Positions 1 through 9,766 of a DNA stretch of 64,000 nt are shown piece after piece. Within the stretch, counting starts at the first letter, position 1; every line of letters starts with the position of its first letter. The translations under genes were made by a program, and so were the position numbers. The notes beneath the pieces were generated by a model, which saw only the letters and a list, made by a program, of their open reading frames with translations, was not told the origin of the DNA and ran no database searches. The DNA comes from Bacteroidales bacterium (lineage in GTDB: Bacteria > Bacteroidota > Bacteroidia > Bacteroidales > Rikenellaceae): assembly GCA_910574205.1 (NCBI GenBank), contig CAJSYJ010000004.1, positions 1 through 64,000 of the forward strand, read 5' to 3'.

Positions 1-316
1 GCTGCCGATGGACAATCATTTTAGCAAAACTACAAACAATTATCCACCCGATGGACATCTCTCTTACTAGAAAAAAGTGCCAATCGCTATTGACACTGCA
101 AAGGTAAGAGGTGGTGGGTACAATTTGTATAACGGCGCAGCCGTAGCAACAGCCAACAGACTTATACGACGACGGAGTAACGTATACACGATCCGGAGCA
201 CAGAGAGGTCTCCCCCCAAGCACCGACAGACTTGCAAGACACCCGGGCAGCATATACGCTCCACGAAACAACGCAAGGTTTCCAGCCTATACGAGATCCG
301 GTTACTCAGATATCTT
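1..316. other. gene-free left edge
   Basis: No frame here reads like protein. The 9-base word CGATGGACA occurs twice (7-15 and 51-59). A -7 box TACCTTTG on the minus strand at 99-106 points out of the window and suggests a leftward gene starting at or beyond the edge; a minus-strand ATG at 19-17 could be its start, but too little is visible to call it. Positions 107-316 lie downstream of the DUF1573 gene and I see no clear terminator hairpin in them. Confidence 0.5.
99..106 (-). promoter_or_regulatory. -7 box of a leftward promoter
   Basis: TACCTTTG on the minus strand matches the Bacteroidota TAnnTTTG consensus. No TTTG-like -33 box is seen at the usual spacing. It would drive a gene lying mostly outside the window. 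Confidence 0.35.
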
Positions 317-781
317 CTACTCTACGATATTGGCTTTCACGGTTATCCTCGCGACACCCGACGGAGAGTTTGAGAATATCTGTATGACCCGGAAGAACTT
401 GCCCGCAGGGGCTTTGGCCGGATCGAGGGTTATTTCGAGAGTGCCGCGGTCGCCGGGCATGATCTTGCCGCGGCGATAGCTCGCCATAACGCAGGTGCAG
501 CCGGTACGAGCCTCGGTAATGACGGCGGGAACGGTGCCGTCGTTGCAGTACCCCAGATCGACCTCGATACGCTCGGAGTTTATCTTCACATCGCCCAGAT
601 CGACTACGGCGCTGTCGAACACCAGATGTGCGCCTGCGGGCTTATCCCCGGCCGCGGCGGCACGCTCCGCACCCTGCCCCTCTGCCTGCACGGCGCTCTG
701 TGCGGCGGCAGGAGAGATGCCGAGCACTGCAAAGGCGGCGGCCAGCGTCGCACGCATGACGTATTTAAGCAGTCGTTTCAT
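317..781 (-). CDS. DUF1573 domain periplasmic protein
   Basis: A 154-residue secreted protein. Residues 1-28 form a signal peptide (basic start, hydrophobic core, cleavage near PAAAQ). The rest is a single DUF1573-type immunoglobulin-like beta domain, with the family pattern of VDLGDVK, then a GCTCV segment and a PGDRGTLEITLDP strand. The family is common in Bacteroidota as secreted or periplasmic proteins; its biochemical role is not established. The start codon overlaps the tonB stop codon by one base (TGATG), so it is the last gene of the exbB-exbD-tonB operon and probably translationally coupled. That context suggests an envelope role linked to TonB energisation, which is inference. Confidence 0.85.
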   Translation of the reverse strand: MKRLLKYVMRATLAAAFAVLGISPAAAQSAVQAEGQGAERAAAAGDKPAGAHLVFDSAVVDLGDVKINSERIEVDLGYCNDGTVPAVITEARTGCTCVMASYRRGKIMPGDRGTLEITLDPAKAPAGKFFRVIQIFSNSPSGVARITVKANIVE

Positions 782-1506
782 CAGTTGAGATTGAATTTAT
801 AGGTTATGGTACCGCCCTCGGTAAACTTGCTGCTGCGCTTGAACTTGGCTTTGCGCGCAGCTTCGAGCGCAAGATCGATCAGCGTGCGGTCGTTGGTCGT
901 CGAGCCGGCCTGACGGTAATCGGCGCTTACGACATTGCCGTCGGAATCGACGGTAACGTATATGACCACCTTGCCCGATATGTTGTAGTCGGTGCGCGGC
1001 CGTGGCAGCGCCTCTCTCAGTCCGCGCCCCTGCAAACCGGCATCGAGCTGGTCGCTGCCCGAAAGGTTGTAACCGCTGCCCTCGCCGCGATGACTCTCGC
1101 TCTCGCCCTCGGGTGCCAGACGGTTGCCCTCGGGCACGGTTTGATCCGCCGTCGTACCCGTAACGGGCGTGAACAGCGCCTTGGTATTGACCGTCTGCGT
1201 CTTCTCGCTCCGACCCTCGGTCTGCGACGAGGTCTCCTTCGGTGCGGGGTTTTCGTGCGCGCGGTTTCTGCTCGTGCGCACGTCGGGCTGCACGGAGTTA
1301 TGCGCCGTCGAGCGCGACGGCTTTTGCTGCGGCTCCGGCTCGACCGGCTCCTCGATCTCGACCAGCAGGAGCGGCGGCTCGGGCATGCGAGGCTCTATGT
1401 CGATGCTCAGCACCGACATCAGCACAGCCCAGCCGGCTATGGCTGCAACCGAGACTCCGGCGGCGATCCGCTTTGGCAAGCGGTCTGTCGGATCGTAATA
1501 CTCCAT
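781..1506 (-). CDS. tonB: energy transducer TonB
   Basis: A 241-residue TonB-family protein that carries proton-motive energy from the ExbB/ExbD motor to outer-membrane TonB-dependent porters such as SusC. One transmembrane helix lies at about residues 13-34. It is followed by a proline- and glutamate-rich, low-complexity periplasmic linker (about 40-155) and a C-terminal TonB domain (about 160-241) with the typical GKVVIYVTVDSDGNV strand and a final YKFNLN strand. It starts 5 bp after the exbD stop and overlaps the DUF1573 gene by one base. Bacteroidota carry several TonB paralogues, so which porters it serves cannot be told from sequence. Confidence 0.92.
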   Translation of the reverse strand: MEYYDPTDRLPKRIAAGVSVAAIAGWAVLMSVLSIDIEPRMPEPPLLLVEIEEPVEPEPQQKPSRSTAHNSVQPDVRTSRNRAHENPAPKETSSQTEGRSEKTQTVNTKALFTPVTGTTADQTVPEGNRLAPEGESESHRGEGSGYNLSGSDQLDAGLQGRGLREALPRPRTDYNISGKVVIYVTVDSDGNVVSADYRQAGSTTNDRTLIDLALEAARKAKFKRSSKFTEGGTITYKFNLN

Positions 1507-1511
1507 GCGGA

Positions 1512-1952
1512 TCAGTGTTTCTGTTTGGTCGCAACGACCATCTTATACTTGTTCTCGCGCGTGATGTCGACGATCTCCATAAGCGCGTCGACCGTAACCT
1601 TCTCGTCGCAGCGCAACGAGATGAAGGGCTTCTCCTCCTCGGGCAGCTCGGCATACTTGGCGTAGTGCGAGGCCAGAGCCGTGCGCACCTCGTCGACCGT
1701 AGCGTACTCCTCGTCGCCGTTGATCGTATAGACGTAGGCCGACGCGACCTCTGTCGACGGCACCACCGACAACGAGATGATCGACGGATCGCCCTCCTCG
1801 GACGAGGATGACGGCAGGGTCAGCTTGACGGCGTTGTTGGGGTTTATCATCGTCGTGGCGAGCACCATGAATATCAGCAGCAGGAACACGAGATCGGTCA
1901 TCGACGATGCCGAGAATTGCGTGCTGACCTTCGAACTTCTTTTTATAGCCAT
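1512..1952 (-). CDS. exbD: biopolymer transport protein ExbD
   Basis: A 146-residue ExbD/TolR-family subunit of the TonB motor. A short cytoplasmic N-terminus leads into a single transmembrane helix at about residues 19-38, which carries the conserved membrane aspartate (D20, in SSMTDLVFLLLIF) used in proton conduction. A periplasmic domain of about 100 residues follows. It sits between exbB (7 bp upstream) and tonB (5 bp downstream), the usual order for this complex. ExbD and TolR are hard to separate by sequence alone; the adjoining tonB favours ExbD. Confidence 0.92.
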   Translation of the reverse strand: MAIKRSSKVSTQFSASSMTDLVFLLLIFMVLATTMINPNNAVKLTLPSSSSEEGDPSIISLSVVPSTEVASAYVYTINGDEEYATVDEVRTALASHYAKYAELPEEEKPFISLRCDEKVTVDALMEIVDITRENKYKMVVATKQKH

Positions 1953-1959
1953 CGTCGAT

Positions 1960-2727
1960 CTATTTTTGTACGGGTTGATTCAGAATATCCATAAATGCGA
2001 TCGAGGTAGCCTCCATATGGAAGACGAGCTTCTCGATGCGCGCCACAAGATAGTTGTGGGCGAAGTAGGCCGGAATACCGACTATAAGACCGCCTACGGT
2101 GGTCACCATGGCCGTGTACATACCCGACGAGAGGTCGCCTATGTTTATGCCGCCCGCGGTGTTGGCCGACATCGAGATGAACACCTCGACCATACCCACT
2201 ACCGTACCGAGGAAACCGATCATAGGTGCACCGCCGGCGATAGTCGCCAGCGTCGGCAGACCCTTTTCCAGCTTGGCCACTTCGAGGTTGGCCACATTCT
2301 CGATCGAAGTCTGTATATCGCCCATGGGTCGTCCTATGCGCTCGATACCCTTCTCGATCATGCGTGCCACGGGCGAGTCGGTGCGGCGGCACAGGTCGAC
2401 GGCCGAATTGATCTTGCCCTCCCAGATATAGTCGCGTATGCGGTTCATGAAGTTGTCGTCGATACGCGTGGCCTTGCGGATGGCCACGAAGCGCTCGACG
2501 AAGATGAAGATCATCACGCCGGCCAGAGCCACCAGCACCCACATCAGCCAGCCGCCCTCCATGAACAGCTCCCAGAATCCTATCGAGACGCTCTTGGCCG
2601 TCTCTACGGCCGTCTGAGCGGCAGGCGCGGTCTGCGCGAGCGCATCGGCCGTCTCCATAACTGCATCGCCTGCGGTCTGTGCCGCAGCCGCCACCGCATC
2701 CTGTGCGGCAATCATCAAATCGATCAT
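1960..2727 (-). CDS. exbB: MotA/TolQ/ExbB proton channel protein
   Basis: A 255-residue ExbB-family inner-membrane protein that forms the proton channel with ExbD. The first about 45 residues are alanine-rich with predicted helical character, then three transmembrane helices follow at about 52-75, 158-185 and 205-232, with the large cytoplasmic loop between the first and second as in the family. The TM2-TM3 core shows the conserved GAPMIGFLGTVVGM and TTVGGLIVGIPAYF segments. It heads the exbB-exbD-tonB-DUF1573 operon. The 90-bp gap upstream holds no clear -7 box, so it may be read from the tamB promoter. Confidence 0.92.
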   Translation of the reverse strand: MIDLMIAAQDAVAAAAQTAGDAVMETADALAQTAPAAQTAVETAKSVSIGFWELFMEGGWLMWVLVALAGVMIFIFVERFVAIRKATRIDDNFMNRIRDYIWEGKINSAVDLCRRTDSPVARMIEKGIERIGRPMGDIQTSIENVANLEVAKLEKGLPTLATIAGGAPMIGFLGTVVGMVEVFISMSANTAGGINIGDLSSGMYTAMVTTVGGLIVGIPAYFAHNYLVARIEKLVFHMEATSIAFMDILNQPVQK

Positions 2728-2817
2728 AGTAGTATTGTTTTATTTAAGTTTTGTTATCTATCCAACTCTTCGTTTATGCCGGAACGATCCGCCCTGCGAT
2801 TCGTCCCTTATTCCTTT

Positions 2818-5800
2818 TCATCGCCCTCTCGTTACGTCATTCCCGCCGCGGCGCAGAGCGCCCGCCGCCGGCACGGTGCCCGGCAGATCGCTGCGGTGGG
2901 GCAGCGAGTCGGTCTGCCCGGCCTCAACCGCTTCGGTCGCCACGGCCGCCTTGGCCGCCTGCCGCACCGACTCGCGCTCGGCACGCCGCTCGGCGCGGCG
3001 GCGCTTGCGCTTCTCGCTCGAAAAGCGGTTGCGGATACTCTCGCCCAACTCCCTGAACGTATTGAAGTTCTCGCTGTAATAGAAGCCTATGCCCGTCTCC
3101 TGCAAACCCTGATTCTCGTCGTAACGGTCGATCGTCTGCGTGAAGCCGCGGAACCGGAAGTTGCCGCCCTTGTCGATAAGCCATGTTATATAGGCTTCGC
3201 CCATAAGGTTCGAGGCGTTCTTGCTTACCTTGGCCGCGTCGTCGACAAGGTAGTTGCCCTCCAACTCGACGATCAGGCGGTTGTCGATCCAGCTCTTCGA
3301 GAAGCCTATATCCACCTCGTCGGACGATGTGTTCGACTTGGGACGATAGCGGAACATGATGTTGTAGTTATCGCCCGAGAGCCAGTTGCTCAGCTGGTTC
3401 GAAAGCAGCTCGAAGCCCGTGGTGGCCGATATGCTGTTGCCTATGCCGCTCGTATCCTCGGCACTGAACGTATTGGCCATAAGCAGCCAGAACATCTGCG
3501 TGGCTATGTCCTGCTGCGAGCTGAGAAGACTCTGCACGGCCGACTGTATCTCGGGGTCGACGTTGGGCACATTTATGTCGAACGTAACGGTGGGCGACAT
3601 AAGCTCGTCGGTCAGCTTTATATAGCACTCCACCGGCACGGCACGCATGTAGTTGTTGCCCGAGCCCTGACCCAAGAGCGGTTGCAGCGAGGCTTTGAGG
3701 TTGTATACGGCGTCGATATTGAGCCGCGCGCCGAGCGGGTCGCCAGTCCAGTGTATGCTCGAACCGGGCACTATGACGAACTTCTTGGTCCAGATGTTTT
3801 GCAGCGTGAAGAGGTAGCTTCCCTCGTTGATCGTATAGTCGCCGTACATGTCGAAGACGTTGGTTTTTGGCACTATGCGCATGTTGAGCTGGCCCTCGCC
3901 GCGCCCCTTGATGATATCGCCCACCGTGGGGTCGATGATGAGCTGTATCTCGGCGTTGGGACGCACGTTGCACACCAGATCGATATCCATGACGCTGCCC
4001 GCCGAGGCCGGACGCTGACGGCGCTCGAAAGCCATTTTGCGACGTATCAGATAGTTGGTCGTATCGACCGGCGTCGAGGCCGATTCGAACTTCACGAAGT
4101 CGGCATACGATATGTCGCTCTTGCCGGCAAGCGGCATGAAGAATACCGAGTTGTCCTCCGTCGTGGCCTCGATATCCATCTTTATGCCGCGCTTGTCGCC
4201 GCGCATCGTCGCATCGCCCGAGGCGTATACGCGTCCGTAGAAGAGATCGTTGTCGGCGGCATCGGTGTCGAGCACGAGCATGCGGTCGATGTCGAGACGT
4301 ATGTCGTAGGTAATGTTCGACAGATGTTCGAGGCTCAGGTTCATCGTAAAGGTTCCCCTGTTGTTCTCCTCATCGAATATGGGCACGCGATCGGCGTATA
4401 TGTGGTTCTTCTCGACCCTCAGATCGGCATCGGAGAGCCGGTAGCGCGTCTGCGTGAAGTCTACCTTCGTCGACAGCGTGTCGACATGTATGCGTCCGTC
4501 GAGCGAGGCCTGGCGCCGCTGTCCGAGTATACCCACGTCGACATTCGCACGACCCTCAGTCTGCGAGACGACACCCGAAAGGAACGGCGATATGAGCGAC
4601 AGCGGCAGGCTGTCGATCGTCGCCCGCGCATAGTAGCGTCCGCGCGAGGGCTGATAGTAGCCGCGTATGAGCGTGTCGCCCCTCTCGCGGTCGCTGATGA
4701 TGATGCGGGCGCGGTTCTGCTGGAAGTCCCACTTCGACGAGAGTCGCGTGGGCGGCGCCTGCAAGTCGTTGACCGACAGCGAATCGACATCGATATCGGC
4801 TGTAATCTCGGCCGCTTTGAGCGCCGACTTGACCGTGGCATGACCGCTCGTGCGGCCTACGACGCGGTAGCCCCAGCGTTCGAGTATCTTCGCAAACGGG
4901 GCGATGTCGAAATTCTGCAACCTCAACTCGATAGAGTCTGTCATCTCCCGCGAAGCGACGCCGTCGATTATCATCTGCTCGCCCGCATCGACCACACGGA
5001 AATCGTCCACGACGATACGCCCCTGGCTTATGTCGATGCCGCGCGAGAATATCTTCCATGTCTTGTCGCGCGTCGACACATGCGAGGGTGTTATGCCCAC
5101 ATGCACCATGCGGGCGCCCGTCTCGCCGTCGCGCGCGAAGTCGGCGTGCATGCCTATCATGCCCGATACGCGCTCCGCGGCGTCGCGGAATCCCGCCGTG
5201 AGCCTTACCCTATTGGCCTCGGCGCCGCCCGTAACGGAGAGGTTGGGCATGTGCAGCGCCCCAATATACAGATCCTCGGCACTGAGATACATGGCCAGCG
5301 AGTCGCTGCGGTTGTTGGCGTTGAGTCTGAGATTCGTGGCCAGCATCATGTCGCGCTCGATGTAGTCGGCTTTCGCCTGCACCGTGAGCGAATTGCTCCG
5401 AGGGTTGAACAGCAGCTGCACGCTCGACCCCTCGGCGATCTGCCAGCCGCGGTCGACGGCGGACATTATCGGATTGATGTTCTTTATGTTGATATCCACG
5501 ATCGAGAAGTCGTCGGCCACGATCTGCTGCCCCGTGCCGTCCTCGTCGCGCATCGACCGCTCGTCGTAGAGCAGCGGTATGTAGCGGTGCAGCGAGTTGG
5601 CCAGATACTGCGCTATGCTGCGGTAGGAGGTCTTGCTGACGAGCGTCGCGTCGACGAACGGCGAAGAGAGCTTCGTGTACTTCGAGTCGGCGTCGTTGCG
5701 GCTGTCGAGCACTATGCGGTCGGCTATTATCTCCCCCTCGGGGTAGTCGTAGCGCACATCCGAAACTACGATGCGGCCGTCTAAATCGTCTATGTCGATG

Positions 5801-7458
5801 CCCGAGCCGTGGGCGTCGAGCCTCATGGAGAGAACCGACACCGAGTCGCGGCGGTTGATGCCCGTCGCATGCAGGTCGGCGCGGTCGAGCTTCATCTCCA
5901 AATCGTACGTCGGCACGCTGCGTCCGAGGTCTATGGCCGCAGCGAGCGTGAAGAGCATGTTGCTGTCGGCCGAGACGGCACGTCCGTCGATCGCACCGCG
6001 GTCGATGCGCGCCTCGGCGCTAATGCCGCCGTAGGGATATCCGTTGAGCGTGAACCTGTCGACCGAAGCCTTTGCATCGGCCGTAAGTCCCGCCTTCGAC
6101 ACTACCCCGTCGAGCGACGCCTCGGCTGCCATGCGCCCCATAGAGCGTATGCCGAGCACCGGCCCGAGATCGAAGTCGGCCGTTCTGACTCTGCCGCGCA
6201 GAGAGCGTGTCGAGCCGCTCTCCGGGTGCATCTCCACATCGAAGTCGGCATTGCCGCGGTCGGTAGCGAGGCGTCCCGAAGTGCGGAACGAATCGAGACG
6301 TCCGCCGAAATCAGCCCTCAGACGCATCCGGCCGGCACGCGCGAGCATGCTCTCGACATTGCGCGGCAGCCGTGCATGCGCCACCGCCGAGGCCAGCGCC
6401 GATATGTCGCCGCCGTCGGAGCTTACCTCCGAGAGGGTGAGCTTGAACGATGTGCGGCCGATGTCGGGCAGCCCCCTTACTGCGAAACGCCCCTTGATCG
6501 AAGTATCGTCGGCGAGTACGGCACTGCGTATCTGGCCGGCGAAATCGCCCACCGTACCGTCGAACGACATATCCACGTCGCGCAGAGTCTGCCGCCATGT
6601 ACCTATCGCAGGTGCGAATGCGGCGATGTCGTCGGTCGAGACGGTCGTATTCTGCAACTGGCCGACCATCCTCACGTCCTTGACGAAGTGCTTGTAACAA
6701 GCCCAGTCGCCACCCTCGATCGACATCGAGGGCATGAAAACCGAGGATTGCGGCGTATTTATCGAGAATCGGTCGAGACGGATGACACCCCTGTCGACGA
6801 AGAAATAGCCGTTCATGTCGTCGACCGTAAAGCCGCTCTTCTCGGCGGCGGACAGCGATACTATATCGCCCCATACCTTGTTGCGCACCACGGCGAAGTC
6901 TTTCAGGCAGGCGTGTCTTATATCGACCAGCATATCGTAGAAGTCGACTCCCGAGAGAGGGTTGCGGTGCACCAGACGCTCCATTCCGAAGGTCAGATCG
7001 TCGATGTCGATATGATCGATATACATCCTGAAATTACCCTTGCCGTCCTTGCGCGCGAGGCGGTCGACGATCTGCTTGATGTTCATCTCGCCCGACGGCG
7101 TCTCACGCAGATAGAGCCTGACGCCGGCGGCCTCGGCCGAGGATATTTTAAGTCCCGTCTTCTTGATATTGAATCCCGTGAAGCGCCCCTTGACCTCGGC
7201 GGCATAGAGCAGCGTATCCTTTTGGTAGTCCTCGACATAGAAGTCGCGGATGCACACACGGGAGAACAGATCCAGGTCGATGCGGCCGATTTCGACGCGC
7301 GTTTCCAGCTTGCGCGAGAAGAACGACATGGCGCGGTCGACGACATAGTTCTGCACCGAGGGTATGTCGAGCAGCAGCGTAGCGCATACAGGCAAAAATA
7401 TCAGCAACAAAACGATTGCCGATAGGACCTTTGCCGATATTTTTATAACTTTGCGCAT
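2818..7458 (-). CDS. tamB: TamB/AsmA-like translocation and assembly module protein
   Basis: A very large (1546-residue) envelope protein. One N-terminal transmembrane anchor (about residues 8-32) precedes an AsmA-like start, a long run of repeating beta-strand segments typical of the repeating-beta-groove (bridge-like lipid transfer) fold, and a C-terminal TamB (DUF490) domain from about residue 1150, including a DYTINEGSYLFTLQNI segment. The family links inner and outer membranes and takes part in lipid transport and outer-membrane protein assembly. The last about 70 residues form a highly basic then acidic and alanine-rich tail beyond the conserved domain. It lies 90 bp upstream of exbB and is divergent from tsaD. 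TamB-type orthologues in Bacteroidota are about this size. Confidence 0.88.
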   Translation of the reverse strand: MRKVIKISAKVLSAIVLLLIFLPVCATLLLDIPSVQNYVVDRAMSFFSRKLETRVEIGRIDLDLFSRVCIRDFYVEDYQKDTLLYAAEVKGRFTGFNIKKTGLKISSAEAAGVRLYLRETPSGEMNIKQIVDRLARKDGKGNFRMYIDHIDIDDLTFGMERLVHRNPLSGVDFYDMLVDIRHACLKDFAVVRNKVWGDIVSLSAAEKSGFTVDDMNGYFFVDRGVIRLDRFSINTPQSSVFMPSMSIEGGDWACYKHFVKDVRMVGQLQNTTVSTDDIAAFAPAIGTWRQTLRDVDMSFDGTVGDFAGQIRSAVLADDTSIKGRFAVRGLPDIGRTSFKLTLSEVSSDGGDISALASAVAHARLPRNVESMLARAGRMRLRADFGGRLDSFRTSGRLATDRGNADFDVEMHPESGSTRSLRGRVRTADFDLGPVLGIRSMGRMAAEASLDGVVSKAGLTADAKASVDRFTLNGYPYGGISAEARIDRGAIDGRAVSADSNMLFTLAAAIDLGRSVPTYDLEMKLDRADLHATGINRRDSVSVLSMRLDAHGSGIDIDDLDGRIVVSDVRYDYPEGEIIADRIVLDSRNDADSKYTKLSSPFVDATLVSKTSYRSIAQYLANSLHRYIPLLYDERSMRDEDGTGQQIVADDFSIVDINIKNINPIMSAVDRGWQIAEGSSVQLLFNPRSNSLTVQAKADYIERDMMLATNLRLNANNRSDSLAMYLSAEDLYIGALHMPNLSVTGGAEANRVRLTAGFRDAAERVSGMIGMHADFARDGETGARMVHVGITPSHVSTRDKTWKIFSRGIDISQGRIVVDDFRVVDAGEQMIIDGVASREMTDSIELRLQNFDIAPFAKILERWGYRVVGRTSGHATVKSALKAAEITADIDVDSLSVNDLQAPPTRLSSKWDFQQNRARIIISDRERGDTLIRGYYQPSRGRYYARATIDSLPLSLISPFLSGVVSQTEGRANVDVGILGQRRQASLDGRIHVDTLSTKVDFTQTRYRLSDADLRVEKNHIYADRVPIFDEENNRGTFTMNLSLEHLSNITYDIRLDIDRMLVLDTDAADNDLFYGRVYASGDATMRGDKRGIKMDIEATTEDNSVFFMPLAGKSDISYADFVKFESASTPVDTTNYLIRRKMAFERRQRPASAGSVMDIDLVCNVRPNAEIQLIIDPTVGDIIKGRGEGQLNMRIVPKTNVFDMYGDYTINEGSYLFTLQNIWTKKFVIVPGSSIHWTGDPLGARLNIDAVYNLKASLQPLLGQGSGNNYMRAVPVECYIKLTDELMSPTVTFDINVPNVDPEIQSAVQSLLSSQQDIATQMFWLLMANTFSAEDTSGIGNSISATTGFELLSNQLSNWLSGDNYNIMFRYRPKSNTSSDEVDIGFSKSWIDNRLIVELEGNYLVDDAAKVSKNASNLMGEAYITWLIDKGGNFRFRGFTQTIDRYDENQGLQETGIGFYYSENFNTFRELGESIRNRFSSEKRKRRRAERRAERESVRQAAKAAVATEAVEAGQTDSLPHRSDLPGTVPAAGALRRGGNDVTRGR

Positions 7459-7491
7459 GGAACGGTAATTTTACCTGCCGCGTTTAACTTA

Positions 7492-7499
7492 CAAAAGTA
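7492..7499 (-). promoter_or_regulatory. tamB promoter -7 box
   Basis: TACTTTTG on the minus strand, 33 bp upstream of the tamB start, matches TAnnTTTG. A TTTC sits 20 bp further upstream in place of the usual TTTG -33 box. Confidence 0.5.
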
Positions 7500-7536
7500 G
7501 CAAATTTTCCGTTCATACCGAAAAATAAGCGTAAAA

Positions 7537-8562
7537 ATGGACATTACCATACTGGGCATCGAATCCTCGTGCGACGATACTTCGGCCGCCGTAATCCGCA
7601 ACCGCACGCTGCTCTCGAACGTCATCGCCTCGCAGGCGGTACACGTCAAGTACGGCGGCGTGATACCCGAGCTGGCCTCGCGTGCACACCAGCAGAACAT
7701 CATACCCGTGGTCGACACGGCCTTGAAGGAGGCCGGCGTCACGGCCGACAAGATCGACGCGATAGCCTTTACGCGCGGTCCCGGCCTGCTCGGCTCGCTT
7801 CTGGTGGGCGTATCGTTCGCCAAGGGGCTGTCGATAGCCCGCAACATACCCATGGTCGAGGTCAACCACTTGCAGGGGCATATCCTCTCGCACTTCATCG
7901 ACCTGCCCGACCGCGACCTGCCGCACCCCGACTTCCCGTTCCTGTGCCTTCTGGTCAGCGGCGGCCACACGCAGATCGTCGAGGTTCGCTCGCCGCTCGA
8001 CATGCGGATCATCGGAACGACCATAGACGACGCCGCAGGCGAAGCATTCGATAAATGTGCCAAAGTAATGGGACTGCCCTATCCGGGCGGTCCGGTCATC
8101 GACCGTCTGGCCAAGGAGGGCGACCCGCGCGCCTTCGCCTTCGCCAAGCCCCACGTCGAGGGCGAGTTCGACTATTCGTTCTCGGGATTGAAGACATCGT
8201 TTCTCTATACGCTGCGCGACGCAGTGAAGCAGGATGCCGACTTCGTCGAGCACCACAAGGCCGACCTGTGCGCATCGCTCCAACGCACGATCGTCGACAT
8301 ACTGCTCGACAAGCTCATCCGCGCCTCGAAGCAGACCGGCATACGCGACATAGCCATAGCCGGCGGCGTATCGGCCAACTCGGGGCTGCGCGACGGCATC
8401 GTCGAGGCGGGACGCCGCCGCGGCTGGCGCACGTTCCTGCCCGAGTTCAGGTTCACGACCGACAATGCCGCGATGATCGCCGTCTCGGGCTACTACCGCT
8501 ACATGGACGGCCGCATATCCTCGCTCGACATCTCGCCCGTGGCACGCCTCTCCGACCTGTAA
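7537..8562 (+). CDS. tsaD: tRNA N6-adenosine threonylcarbamoyltransferase TsaD
   Basis: A 341-residue ASKHA-fold enzyme that transfers the threonylcarbamoyl group onto A37 of ANN-decoding tRNAs, working with TsaB and TsaE in the cytoplasm. It shows the N-terminal GIESSCDDTSAAV nucleotide-binding segment, the metal-binding pair H111 and H115 (HLQGH), the central LVSGGHTQI segment and a C-terminal AGGVSANSGLR motif. Length is normal for the family. It is a single-gene unit divergent from tamB, and a perfect 14-bp hairpin follows its stop codon. Confidence 0.97.
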   Translation: MDITILGIESSCDDTSAAVIRNRTLLSNVIASQAVHVKYGGVIPELASRAHQQNIIPVVDTALKEAGVTADKIDAIAFTRGPGLLGSLLVGVSFAKGLSIARNIPMVEVNHLQGHILSHFIDLPDRDLPHPDFPFLCLLVSGGHTQIVEVRSPLDMRIIGTTIDDAAGEAFDKCAKVMGLPYPGGPVIDRLAKEGDPRAFAFAKPHVEGEFDYSFSGLKTSFLYTLRDAVKQDADFVEHHKADLCASLQRTIVDILLDKLIRASKQTGIRDIAIAGGVSANSGLRDGIVEAGRRRGWRTFLPEFRFTTDNAAMIAVSGYYRYMDGRISSLDISPVARLSDL

Positions 8563-8585
8563 ATACCGGCAGGGGTATACGAAAC

Positions 8586-8617
8586 GCCGGCGCACAGACC
8601 GCAGTCTGTGCGCCGGC
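8586..8617. terminator. bidirectional terminator hairpin between tsaD and GT90 gene
   Basis: Perfect 14-bp inverted repeat (8586-8599 with 8604-8617) around the 4-base loop CGCA, followed on the plus strand by ATCCGTTTTA. It lies between convergent genes and can serve both. Confidence 0.75.
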
Positions 8618-8692
8618 ATCCGTTTTATGTCCCGCCTCTTACCCGAGCCGGCATACGCAAGCGCACCCCGGACACGGCGGCGGCAGCTACCG

Positions 8693-9739
8693 CTAATGGC
8701 GCTGCATACCGATATCAGCGGGCGAGCGATAGTCGGGATCGGTCGCCGAGAAGTATTTGTCGAGCGTCAGCAGCGATATCAGCCTCTCGCGGCGGCTGTC
8801 GGCGAACTGACGTATATATTCGTTGGCATGGGCGACGATCTCGCGAGCCTTGTCGGGATGATCGATATAGTATTGCAGCCGCTCTTCCAGATCGGAGTAG
8901 TCGTCGCGGATAGCGATGTAGTGATAGTCGGGGATCAGACGCCCCTCCATGAACCACGTCTCGTAACGCGGGCGCGGCATTACGGCTATCGAGTTGGACG
9001 ACATGATCCATTTGAGGTTGGTCGCCACGTCGTTGCCCTCCAACGCCAGAATGAACTTGTAACGCAGTTGCGCATAGAACGATATCTTGGGTTTGTGCCA
9101 CGTCGGATAGTCATGGCAGGCGGGGTCGCACTCGCCCAGGTCGCACATCGGGTGGTCGAAATATCGCTCGAAGAAGCGTATGCGGTGCGGCTTGTGGGAT
9201 ATGTAGGCGCGGAATATCAGGCGGTCGGTCTTATCCTCGAACCTTATCCTGTCGTGCAGAAAACAGAAGTGGCGGTTCTTGTCGAGGTTGAGCAGCACCG
9301 AGCAGGCGTTGTCGCCGCCGACGGGACGGCTCTTGACTATGCTCGGAACATCCGGCACGTGCGTCACGTCGCCGAACAGATAATGCCACCGCAAGCCGTC
9401 GGAAAAGTAACGCGTATACTCGTAGGCGTCGAAGAAGTAGGCCGTCGGCTTGGGGCGCCTGCGGTAGGTAAACTCCCCGAGAGCATGACCGCGGCATAGG
9501 TCTGCCTGCCGATGAGATAATCCGCATGGGCGGGGGTGGGAAGCGAGTTTGTTGTAATAATCGACGCGGGAGAGTATGTACTCTTTGTCGGCGCGGCTGC
9601 GCAGCTCGCCCAGCAGCGATGTCAGGCGGCGGCGAAGCAGCGCCTTGGGTACGGCATAGCGCGCGAACGAGCGCAGCATATATACCAGACGGCTGTTGTG
9701 ACCGTTGTGGAAGATGTAGTCGAGTCTTTGGAAAATCAT
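8693..9739 (-). CDS. GT90 (CAP10/LpsA-like) glycosyltransferase
   Basis: A 348-residue cytoplasmic protein of the glycosyl transferase family 90 type, a family that includes LPS-modifying LpsA and fungal CAP10 proteins. Recognisable segments are PTAYFFDAYEYTRYFSDG near residue 90, a central LALEGNDVATNLKWIMSSNS stretch typical of the family's donor-binding region, and a WFMEGRLIPDYHYI segment followed by a C-terminal helical region. The likely product is a sugar added to a cell-surface glycan or LPS core; donor and acceptor cannot be read from sequence. It lies 62 bp downstream of cydB on the same strand with a hairpin between them, so a functional link with cytochrome bd is not implied. Confidence 0.75.
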   Translation of the reverse strand: MIFQRLDYIFHNGHNSRLVYMLRSFARYAVPKALLRRRLTSLLGELRSRADKEYILSRVDYYNKLASHPRPCGLSHRQADLCRGHALGEFTYRRRPKPTAYFFDAYEYTRYFSDGLRWHYLFGDVTHVPDVPSIVKSRPVGGDNACSVLLNLDKNRHFCFLHDRIRFEDKTDRLIFRAYISHKPHRIRFFERYFDHPMCDLGECDPACHDYPTWHKPKISFYAQLRYKFILALEGNDVATNLKWIMSSNSIAVMPRPRYETWFMEGRLIPDYHYIAIRDDYSDLEERLQYYIDHPDKAREIVAHANEYIRQFADSRRERLISLLTLDKYFSATDPDYRSPADIGMQRH

Positions 9740-9766
9740 CGTTTCGGGTCGGGAGTTTTAGCTGTC

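Noticed and set aside
1777..5784. A 1335-codon open frame on the plus strand opposite tamB and exbB/exbD
   Set aside because: It is the reverse-strand shadow of GC-rich coding DNA. It is rich in H, R and Y, has no domain or start context, and the minus-strand frames encode recognised families.
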